Assembly (NCBI GenBank): GCA_020152595.1
Contig: JAIGNY010004469.1
Location: forward strand, 1-64,000
Direction of reading: 5' to 3'
DNA from: Chiridota heheva
Lineage: Eukaryota > Echinodermata > Holothuroidea > Apodida > Chiridotidae
DNA: 64,000 nucleotides
The position numbers were made by a program, and so were the translations under genes. Below, piece by piece: positions 41,201 to 53,200 of this stretch. A model generated the notes under the pieces. It made no database searches, was not told the origin of the DNA, and saw only the letters and a program-made list of their open reading frames with translations. Positions within the stretch are counted from its first letter, which is position 1. Each line of letters starts with the position of its first letter.

Positions 41201-44200
41201 ACCCATCCAGTTCCAGAAACCTGTTGCAAATGGGCTAAAAACCCACAGTTCTAGAAACCTGTTGCAAATAGGCTAAAAGCCCATACAGTTCAAGAAACCT
41301 GTTGCTGTGGGCTAAAAACCCATCCAGTTCAAGAAAACTGTTGCGATGGGCTAAAAACCCATACAGTTTAAGAAACCTGTTGTGATGGGCTAAAAACCCA
41401 TCCAGTTTAAGGATGTACGGATATCCGGCGGATTTGGGAAAAAAAACCCATGAATACAGTTTAAGATAATGTATTTTCTTCTTGAAAACCTGTTGTGATG
41501 GGCATTTAAAACGGAATAAAACCCAATAGAAATTTTGAAACAGATTGGGCTGTAACAGATAATAAATAAAACCACACCAGTTGTTAACAATTTTACAGTT
41601 AGAGACATTAATGAAATTTGTAGATAAAAGTACATGTACATGTAGGTTGACTGAATTTGTTTTCCACAATTTTTCATTGCTTAGATTCTCCTGCTATTGA
41701 AAAGAGAAAAATGTTTTTCCCCACTTATCTAAGCGAACTGTTTTACAAGTAATTCAGGGTACCAAGGTGTTTCAATGATCCAGTTCAAGAAACCTGTTGC
41801 GATGGGCTAAAAACCCATAGTTCAAGAAACCTGTTGGGATGGGCTAAAACCCATCCACTTCAAGAAACCTGTTGCGATGGGCTAATAACCCATCCAGTTC
41901 AAGAAACCTGTTGTGATGGGCTAACAACCCATACACTTAAAGAAACCTGATGCGATGGGCTAAAAACCCATCCAAAGCATTTTAATGTTACGGATACTGC
42001 AAGTGTAACTAATATGCCAGCATATGCTGGATCCAGATTCCAAAGGATAACGATCTGCGGTTTGTGGATAGCATGAAGGTAACAGGAAAGTAGGACGCCC
42101 AAGAACGACATGGAGAAGAACGGTAGTGAAGGAAAGAAGAGTAAGTAGGGTGGATTTCTTGGAATGAAGCCACACATGTTGCCGAAGACAGGATACATTG
42201 GAGAGAGTACACTACAGCCTTGGGGGACACATGGCCCGAAGAGGACAGTAAGTGAGTGACCTTCCATTAATTATGATGGTTAGCAAAGTACTGCCTTGCA
42301 AAGATTTGTCAAAATTACACTTGGCAATTTCCAAACAGTTGTCTCCACAAACATCAAACATACCAGCCTAAATTCTGGACATGACTGATCGCTGGGACAA
42401 TCTTCCTTTAGTACCAAGCAATAGCAGCTTTGAGTAAATTTAAGCACATGAGGAAGCATACACCCTAAAGAATAAGACGTCCACTAAACAACAATGTTTA
42501 TGAAAACCACTTTGTATTTATATGGGTGGGGTATGCACTTTCTCCACTACCGTACAGTCAATTCCAATAAGAAAATATGTCACTTGTACGACGGATCTAA
42601 AGGAAGTTAACAGTAATATTGTATTGCCTTACTCAGTCTACTATAAACAAACACTGGAAGAGTCTAAAATCTGCAGCAGCTGTTTGCATATTAATAATGA
42701 TACAACTGAATAAGCAGAGCTAGCAATGAGATAACGACCAATTATGCCCACAATATCAAAACCTGTGTATACAGGTCTTGCAATCATCAGTTTTGCACAG
42801 TTCCTAACCAGTCTCAAAAATATGAACTATCTATTCACAATTTTCACTTTAATTGTTAGTAGAATACCAAATGCTAACTCTGTTCTAAAACACTTGTTTA
42901 GTAAGAAAAAAGGTTATCAGAAGGAAAAATTGAACCTGGTGTTTTGAAAGATACATGGTGGTTGAAATGTTGTACCTCACACAAATAACTGGAATAAGTG
43001 CAATAACCTGAACCTTACCCAATGATGGGCACCTTTTTTTACCATCAAATTATCGAGACGGAAGTGAGAGCAATTCCAACAGTAACAGTTTCAGTCATTA
43101 CCTTTTAGCGGTCCACTACTCAGCGCTCCACTGCCGTACATGTACCTGTTTCCATGCTGGTTGTAGTAACCTGCCATGAACAGAATTAGTCAAGCAAAAA
43201 ACTCAAGTTTAATTACATTGACTTATGACACAATGAATTATTGTTACCATATTCGACGTAATAAGCGCCCAGGACGAAATTAGAATTGTGGCACTTTATA
43301 CTGCCAAGTTTCTTCCTAATATGCTTGGGAGTCATGTACAGTATCTTGTTCAAATTCCACTAGTACTGTACATATATAAGGGAACTGGCTCTATAGCCCT
43401 ACAAATACTATAACCACAACAAAGCCATTGCAATGGTCTGTATAACCATGCATTGTTTTATTTTGTCTATTACACATTCACAGTGCATCACAAATAGCTC
43501 CGAATGCCATGATTCAAATGGAAAGGTATCCCCATTTAAATCATACGAATTTCCACTCACAGCATTAAAAGGGATTTAGCCTATACAGCATTCCTTATGT
43601 ATAACCATTAGTGTTGGAATATGTTTTCAGTAAAAAACTGTTGGCTGGGCATTTATTAGAGCATGGATGCTTATTATGTCGAATACAATATTACATTTTG
43701 TACCCCATAGGAAATATTAACTTTAATACCTTGACCACTGTCTGTCCTGCTTTGGTTGAAGCCCCCAGAGCTCTGTGGTGGCTGCTGTGATGGTTGCTGA
43801 TAACTCCCTGAGTTTACATCACCCTGACCATATGAACTCTGCTGCTGAGCTGGTGGTTGTGAGTAGCTCTGTTGCTGGGGTTGACCCCCATAGCCTGTTG
43901 CCGGCTGATTGTATGAAGGTGCTGCTGTCTGAGACTGCCCATAACTCCCACTTGCTGCTTGCTGCCCATAGCCTGGGGAGATTAACCAAAAAACTTAAGT
44001 GTTGTGGTGAACATTTTTCACTATATATATGATAGATAACTGTGGGAGTTTTAAAAAAGCAATTGAAGTATGCACATTATGTTTTGTTAGAGCAACTGAA
44101 ATTCCCAAGTGTTAAACTGAAAATGAATTGTATCAGAATTGAAATAACAATCAGTCGTTCATATTAAGCATGAATAAATCTACTGAAAATATATATTTGT

Positions 44201-47200
44201 TTTAACTTGTTTGTTTAGGTTAGTGGCATAATGACAGAATGGTCAAACTATGCCACTTACCATCATTGCCCTAGCTTTGCTGCCCACCCCTCCCCACTCC
44301 GTTTGTGGTCCCACCCTGCCCCTCATCAGACAAAAAAGTATATATATAGTTTTTTAAGTGAATTCATAAATGAAGTACCTTACATGGATACAGAATAATA
44401 GCGTAGTGAGAAATTGTCCTGTTTGGCTCATGAATGGTCATTATGAGTCAAAATAGTTTCATTCCAAGGTATCATTATAGCTATAATCCCATTTCACCAG
44501 GAACTTTAGCCGAAAAGCGCAGCACTTTGCACCCACATTAATGTCCCCCTCAACAAATCTAACACCTAGGGCTGTGCATTTCACTTAATAGCCTAAACGT
44601 TTAAACAGATGAATTATGTTCATTTAAATGTTTAAACAACCCAGCCCTACTAACACCCTGCCCCTGTTTAGATCAAGCTAGGGGTCTGACTATGGAGTAA
44701 TTCTAAGTTGTTAGGCATCCCAAACTCAAACTACTTGAACTAGTTTACATTTTCTTGTTCTAATTGCATCAACCACGGAGGAGAATTATTCTCAGAGATT
44801 AACGCAAATCTGCAGAAATGAGTTCTCATACCAAACATATCATGGCAAAGTAACTAGTGAAAAGATTTCACCAACCTGACTGACTGTAAGCCCCTTGTGG
44901 TGGTGTGTATGTTGATGATGCAGTGTTATACTGCTGTTGAGGCTGGGTGTAACCTGTAGCTGCAGTTGCAGACTGTGAGTAAGACTGTTGTTGGGGGGGT
45001 TGCTGACTGGTCTGACTGTAGTCATAGCTCTGAGCAGGCTGTTGTTGTTGTGAATAATCCTGTTAAAATATGGCATAACATCTAACATGAACCAAACTGC
45101 CTTTTTATCTGTTACAAACTATTAAAATGGCATTTCATCAAAATCTTTTCATTAAAACTTGGCCACTTATCAAGGTTTTGGAGTTTCAGGTGTCTATAAA
45201 TCTGTATGCAAATTTTCAATCATATTTTATTGTTATGACTTTCAATGTTATGATTTACACCACAAACTGTTGAATACCTTTTTACTAAGAGCCTAATGAT
45301 TTGAACCGTCTTTACAATTGTAACGAAACATCGCAAATTGATATAAATCCCCTCACCAAGTGATGATCACACGCCTTGCAAATTTGGTCTCTGGCAATTA
45401 CTTTCCAATTGATTTCCCATCAATCCTCCATCTCCACTCACCACCTTTTACCCAACGTTCTTCCCTCTTAATCACATCCCTACCTCCTACCCCACCAAGC
45501 AGCCCTAATCCATCCCAGAAAAAAAAAAATATTTTAATTTCCACAATATTGCTGATCAGAATTTAAGGATTTTTAAATACATGCAAACTTTGTGATGTGA
45601 CAAACAAAACATGATCTTTGTGTAATTCTTAACAATTCTATCCTACAGGTAAATGTTCATCATTAATAATTTTTTCTTGAAAATTTTGTTTATTAAGGAC
45701 AATATGTTATAATGGGAGATTTCAATTTCCATGTCAACAAAGCTGAAAGCAGAGATGAGGCTAAGTTTTTGGATCTATTAATGACATATGAACTTAAAAT
45801 AACCTAGATTCGATCGTTCAAAGAAAAAAAAAACAACTGATATTTCAACCAGCAATTTAAAGCCAACTAATTACATTTCAGATCACACGTTCATTTGTGG
45901 AAACATTAATATTCCCAAACCTGAAGACATCATTACAACACTATCCTACAGGAATTTTGCATCCATTGATTTGGAAGATTTTATACATATCAGATAACAC
46001 GTTCATTTGTGGAAACATTCAGATTTCCAAACCTGAAGAGATCATCACAACACTATCCTACAGGAATTTTGCATCCATTGATTCGGAAGATTTTAAACAT
46101 TTCAGATAACACGTTCATTTGTGGAAACATTAATATTCCCAAACCTCAAGAGATCATCACAACACTATCCTACAGGAATTTTGCATCCATTGATTTGGAA
46201 GATTTTAAACATTTCAGATAACACGTTCATTTGTGGAAACATAAATATTCCCAAACCTCAAGAGATCATCACAACACTATCCTACAGGAATTTTGCACCC
46301 ATTTGATTTGGAAGATTTTATACATTTCAAAAAACACGTTCATTTGTGGAAACATTCATATTCCCAAACCTGAAGAGATCATCACAACACTATCCTTAAA
46401 GAATTTTGCATCTATTGATTTGGAAGATTTTAGGAGTAATTGAATGAGATCTACCCACTTTGTATACAATGCAATGAGGATGTTCATGAGTTACTAAATT
46501 GACAGATTCCTATAATTCTGTCTTGAGTAATCTTGTAGAGGCCCTATAATTCTGTCTTGAGTAATCTTGTACAGACATATGCACCACTAATCACTAAAAC
46601 TATCAAGGTTGTACCCAGCAATAAGTGGTAAAATGCTGATCTTCTTAAAGTAAAATGACAAAGGAGAAGACATGAAATGATATGGCAGGAAAAAAAGACT
46701 TCTGAAGCCCAAAATCAGTTCAAGTCACAAAATGATAGGTGAAGCAACTTAAATCAGCAAAGTTTAGGTATTTTTCTCACATTAACAAATGCGGCAGCGA
46801 CCAGAGAGTTATTCATATTCTTGCGGAAAAAAAAGAAAGAAAAACCTCTTCCAGTACACTCATCTGGGGTTCAGCTTAGAAATGACTGGAAATTTCTGAA
46901 CAAAAATGTCTAAGATTGGAAAAGAAATTGAAGATCTTGTTCAGCGGGAAGAACTTCAACCTATAATGGACTATGCTAATTACAACACAACTAAACTATC
47001 GATGTAAAGAAGCTGATTTCAAAGTCATCTTGAATAACTTGCATCTTAGATCCCATACCAACCAATCTTTTGAAACAAATAATTGATGATATGCACCCAG
47101 TATTGACAAAAATCATAAATATGTTGTTGCAGCAAGGATCCTTTCCAGACATGGGGAAAACTGCCATTGTCACTCCATTACGGAAGAAAAACGGCCTTCC

Positions 47201-50200
47201 TTTAGAGTTGCAGAACTACAGATCTATTAGTAATCTAAGCTACGTATACAAACTGATTTGAGTCAGCCTCTAAGCATTCTCTGTCATCCAGTCAAAATAA
47301 TGCATACAAGAAGGGCCACAGCACAGAAACAATTATAACTAGTCCATTCTGACATGCTTATGGAAATGGACGATCGAAATATGGTTCTGCTAGTTATGCT
47401 CGACCTCAATGCTGCCTTTGATACAGTAAACTATAACATTCTGTTTCAGATACTTGAAATACCAGCTACAAAAACTTGATGCATGAAAAATGTCGCAGCT
47501 AGGTTAATAAATAATACCAATAGATCTCAGCACATAACACCCATTCTTAAAAATTTGTACTGGCTCAAGGTCAAACATAGAATAAGCTTGAAAATCATTC
47601 TACTTACTTTAAAGCTAGAGATGGTTTGGCGCCATCTTATATTAATGACCTTTTAATTACAGACAACCCCTCTAGAAACTTGAGATCTTCACACCAAAAC
47701 AAATACAACATACCACGCACCAAGTCAAAAATAATAGGACCCCGGTCATTCTTATATGCTGCCCCATTTCTTTCGAAATTGCTTCCATTAAATCTCAGAA
47801 ACGCATCCAATATAAGTTCATTCAAAAAAGTTAGAAAACATATTTACTTTGTGCTATAGTTTTCAATTTCATCCTTGTTTGTATATTTGTAAATGTGCGT
47901 GGATGTGTATAATTTCTATGTATATATGTATGCACAGCGCAGCTGATTATTATTTTGATACTAGCAGCGCTATATTAATTCCTACTAAGATTAAGATAGC
48001 AATATCTTTTCCATTAAGTGCAGAAATGGTCAAAATATTTTTGAGAGAAGCAGCCACAACTTTGAATGACTGTGGCAGATATACCCATTCATACCTCCTG
48101 TAAAAAATAAAAATAATTTATTTACCTGTCCATAAGTCTGGCCTTGCTGATAACCAGTGGAAGCGGTCTGTCCAGTTGTGCCTTGCTGCTGATAGCCATA
48201 ATTGTAGCTTTAAAATAAAAGTATTAAGTAATGTCAAATTACTTTGGAAGCCTGGTGATGCATTACAAATATAACAAGACGTTCTTTTGATTTTATTTCA
48301 TACCAAAAACCAACTGGTGTGATTTTTCTTGGAAGTCCTGAAAATTTATTGTTGGGGTTTCCTTTCAAGGACTAATTCATTGTTGAGCATATTTTAATGG
48401 AGTGTTCTTTAAACTTCCCATCTCCATGTTGTCGATCCTGTGAACGTTTATGTCAAACATAAATTGCGCAAGTTACAGGGATGATATTTCTTTAACTTCC
48501 TTGGTACATGTATTTGGTTATAGGACCAGCTTCTTCATTTGTAAATTTCATTAGCAAATTTGGATAATTTGTTTCTTTTTTATCCTGGTACAATATTAAT
48601 AATTACAAAAATGAAACTCATTATTTAAAACCAGAACCAAAAGGTTTTGTGGTTCTGATGCTTTTTTCCATATGCTGATTGATTTGCAAGTTTCGTATTA
48701 ACTGTAATGTCATTGCATATCATGAAATATTTGTTCCAGGATATTTATTCATAAGCTACGACCGCCATGCATAACGCAGATCAATAAAATAACAACATTA
48801 TCATAGCAAGTATGATACAAAACAGACATACGGTTGCTTATGTATCATATTTGAAGAATTTTAGGTTAAGCCAGCCTACTCATTAATATGCATGCAATTT
48901 TAGGTTAAGCCCACCTACTCATTAATATGCATGGTATCACCACCAAAACTAGTGAGGCACATCCACAGACCATGGGCTATCTGTGTATCAATTGACTTGA
49001 ATCCAGTTTTTCATTCTTTAGATACCGTGATTACAAGCTTTTTTCAGCAAAATCATATCAAGCCCTGCCCACTATACATACTAATGAAATCCACCGTTTC
49101 TATACCATGAACATGTACACATTAGCAAACATCATAATTGTACCAAATATGAAAGACATATATGTGGTTGTTATAATATGAGCATTTCAATTTTTTTACA
49201 TTAAGCCCCGCCTACTCAATAATATGCATGACATCACCACCAAAAGCAATAGGGTACATCTATGGACCATGGGCAATCTGTGTATGACATATGACTTTAA
49301 TCCAGTTTATCGTTTTTTAGATTTCATGTTTACAAGATCTTTTCAACGAAATCATATTATGTCCCGCCCACTATGCATATTAATGAAATTAAAGTTTTAT
49401 AACTATGAAAATGTACACACTAGCAAACATAACTGTACCAAATATTAAACAAAACATATATAGGTTGTTAAAATATAGGCAATTCCCAAGATTTTTACAT
49501 TAAGCCTGCCTACTATTTAATATGCATGATATTGCCACCAAAATCAATAGGACACATCTACTGACCATGAGCTGTATGTATACCACATATGACATGAATC
49601 CACTGTACCATTCTTGAAATATTGTGTTGATGAGCTGGTTGTCACATACATACATGCCATCATGACCGCATAGGTTGCTGATGCTACGCATTGGAACCAA
49701 TAAGAAGGCTTAAAAAGTTCAGTGGTAGTAATAAATTTAATATCAGTTCACGGCTTCATGCATAGTATACTAGCATTGGAGAGAATCATAAATGATATGA
49801 CCCTTTTATGAATAAGGGTCAATATCAAAATATCACCCAACTCAACTAACCAATTCAAAACATGTGCAAGAATTTGAAGTAGTCAGCTGCATGCAATACT
49901 AAAACAGATCTTGTATGAGAATCTTGTATCATTATGTATAGCATACACTTGAATGGTTGTTTATCATTCAAATTTATTGAAACAGAATTACATGTTTACC
50001 TTCCAGTCTGAGCCTGAGCACCACCATATTGGTATTCTGCAAGAGAAAAGTGTAGAAATAATAAGTATTTATTCATGAAAAAACACCACTCAAATTTGGT
50101 TCGTCAGAGCATTATTGGCGGCTGTGTCAGCCCTTTAGTTCCCGGGATACCGATCTGACTGGGGATCCAGAAGAAAATTAATTTCTTGCCAGAGAGTGTG

Positions 50201-53200
50201 CATTTTGTTTAAGATTTGTAAAATGCGGGGATTAGACCAGCGCATGTTGAGGATGCCTTGGAGGACTGATTTTGAATCAGAGATGATGACAAAGCGAGAG
50301 TGGTATGACCCAGGTGGGAGTAGGGGGAGGTGTGATGGCTTTGGAGAGGGAGGTGTTGGCTTTGGGGAGGGGAGGTGTTGGCTTTGGGGAGGGGGAGGTG
50401 TGTTGGCTTTGGGGAGGGGGAGGTGTGTTGGCTTTGGGGAGGGGAGGTGTGTTGGCTTTGGGGAGGGGGAGGTGTGTTGGCTTTGGGGAGGGGGAGGTGT
50501 GTTGGCTTTGTTGGGGGGGAGGTGTGTTGGCTTTGGGGAGGGGAGGTGTGTTGGCTTTAGGGAGGGGGAGGTGTGTTGGCTTTGGGGAGGGGAGTGCACC
50601 CACATTCTGAAGGGAGGGGGTATGCGTTTGCTGAGATTGGTGAAGGAAGGAGAACTGGTAGAATGAAAACAAGAGTTTTGAGGGTCTGTGAGAATGCAGA
50701 GAGGCCAGTCTTGGTGCTCCTGAGGTCTAGGGGGATTTCATTGGCCTCAACGTGAAGACTGGTAATGGGGGTGGTTTGGATGGCACTGCTTGGTGCTCCT
50801 GAGGTCTAGGGGAGTTCATTGGCCTCAACGTGAAGACTGGTAATGGGGGTGGTTTGGATGGCACTGATTGGTGCTCCTGAGGTCTGAGGGGAGTTCATTG
50901 GCCTCAACGTGAAGACTGGTAATGGGGGTGGTTTGGATGGCACTGATTGGTGCTCCTGAGGTCTGAGGGGAGTTCATTGGCCTCAACGTGTAGACTGGTG
51001 GTTGGGATGGCACTGCTTGGTGCTCCTGAGGTCTAGGGGAATTCATTGGCCTCAACGAGAAGACTGGTCATGGGGGTGGTTTGGATGGGGGTGGTTTGGA
51101 TGGAAGTGCTTGCTGCTCCTGAGGTCTAGGGGGACTTAATTGGCCTCAACGTGTAGACTGGTAATGGGGGTGGTTTGCATGGCACTGATTGGTGCTCCTG
51201 AGGTCTAGGGGGATTTCATTGGCATCAACGTGAAGACTGGTAATGGGGATGGTTTGGATGGCACTGATTGGTGCTCCTGAGGTCTAGGGGGATTTCATTG
51301 GCATCAACGTGAAAACTGGTGATGGGGGTGGTTTGGATGGCACTGCTTGGTGCTCCCGAGGTCTGAGGGGAGTTCATTGGCATCAACGTGAAGACTGGTA
51401 ATGGCGGTGGTTTGGATGGTACTGATTGGTGCTTCTGAGGTCTAGGGAATTCATTGGCCTCAATGTGAAGACTGGTAATGGGGGTGGTTTGGATGGCACT
51501 GATTGGTGCTCCTGAGGTCTGAGGGGAGTTCATTGGCCTCAATGTGAAGACTGGTAATGGGGGTGGTTTGGATGGCACTGATTGGTGCTCCTGAGGTCTA
51601 GGGGGAGTTCATTGGCCTCAACGTGTAGACTGGTAATGGGGGTGGTTTATATGGCACTGATTGGTGCTCCTGAGGTCTAGGGGAATTCAATGGCCTTAAT
51701 GTTAAGACTGGTAATGGGGGTGGTTTGGATGGCACTGCTTGGTGCTCCTGAGGTCTAGGGGAGTTCATTGGCCTCAACGTGAAGACTGGTAATGGGGGTG
51801 GTTTGGATGGCACTGATTGGTGCTCCTGAGGGAAGTTCATTGGCCTCAAAGACTGGTTGATGGCACTGCTTGGTGCTCCTAAAGTCTAGGGGGACTTCAT
51901 TGGCCTCAACGTGAAGACTGGTGATGGGGGTGGTTTGGATGGCACTGATTGGTGCTCCTGAGGTCTAGGGGGACTTTATTGGCCTCAACGTGTAGACTGG
52001 TAATGGGGGTAGTTTGGATGGCACTGATTGGTGCTCCTGATAGGGGATTTCATTGGCGTGAAGACTGTAATGGGGTGGTTTGGATGGCACTGATTGGTGC
52101 TCCTGAGGTCTAGGGGGATTTCATTGGCATCAACGTGAAGACTGGTAATGGGGGTGGTTTGGATGGCACTGATTGGTGCTCCTGAGGTCTAGGGGGATTT
52201 CATTGGCATCAACGTGAAAACTGGTAATGGGGGTGGTTTGGATATTAAAATATACAAAATATTACACTGGGCTTGATAGTCAGTGCTGTTGAAGTTTAAA
52301 TCGTTTGCAACACTTCAAAAACGTTTAATAAAACTTTTTTTCTTATGAAGCAATTAATCACGAAAATACTGTATGGGTGGCCTAGTGTAGTGACAATGAA
52401 GCAACACTTGAAAAATCAATGAAAAATCACCTAAAAGGTTTGAGCTATATACTGAAAACAAAAACAAAGCTCCCTTGCAAATGGCATTAAAAATCAAGCA
52501 ATTTCCTTCATTATCAATTGTTTATATCTTTCTACTGCACAATCATGGCCACAACTAAATTCAACTAAAATTGTTGCTGCACTTTAAAAACTAAAAACTG
52601 ATTTTACAGGCCTTAGCCAATGTTGCACTGGGGTATGGTCTGACCTTAAAATCATTTTGTGAAAGACCAGGTGAAACTTTAGACTGCCAGAAATCGGCAA
52701 CATTTCTTATATCTTTTTTCTACACCTTCTTGAATGTTATCTAAAGCAAGGATCTTTATTTTCAGGTAGTTTTACCAGAATAATGGGTAATTTTAAGACA
52801 TGATATTTGGATTTGGTGAGATTCTTGGCCTATTTTGTGGTCCGAAAATGAATGTTATCTTAGTGTGGCAACTGCATCAATTGCACAATTTTAATTAATT
52901 TTAATTTTACCGATTTTTGGGTGAAGCTTGATTGCGATTAATGCTAAAGCTCGCAAATTTTGGCAATTAAACGTTTAATAAACTAATCGCAAATCAACAG
53001 CATTACTTTATAGGCCTCCTTAACCGTATGCATTTTACATTCAAGCAAATGGAAGGTAAGTTTTTTCATGTTATAATTAGCCTCAGGCCTTTCATGTGAC
53101 TCTGTGAGCAAATAAGATAAGTTTTCAAATTGTTCAAATAAAAATTATACATCGCGATCTCTGGCGTTTTTAAAGCATTTTTTCTGTAAACTCTGAAGAG

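Noticed and set aside
40765-41978. CRISPR-like array of 39-bp repeats
   Set aside because: Repeats are contiguous with no spacers, lie in an animal intron and have no cas genes nearby. It is a satellite.
50135-50672. 156- and 131-codon Pro/Lys-rich frames, and Gly/Trp-rich frames on the other strand
   Set aside because: All translate the 25-bp G-rich array. Only the RNase H end has real protein ancestry.
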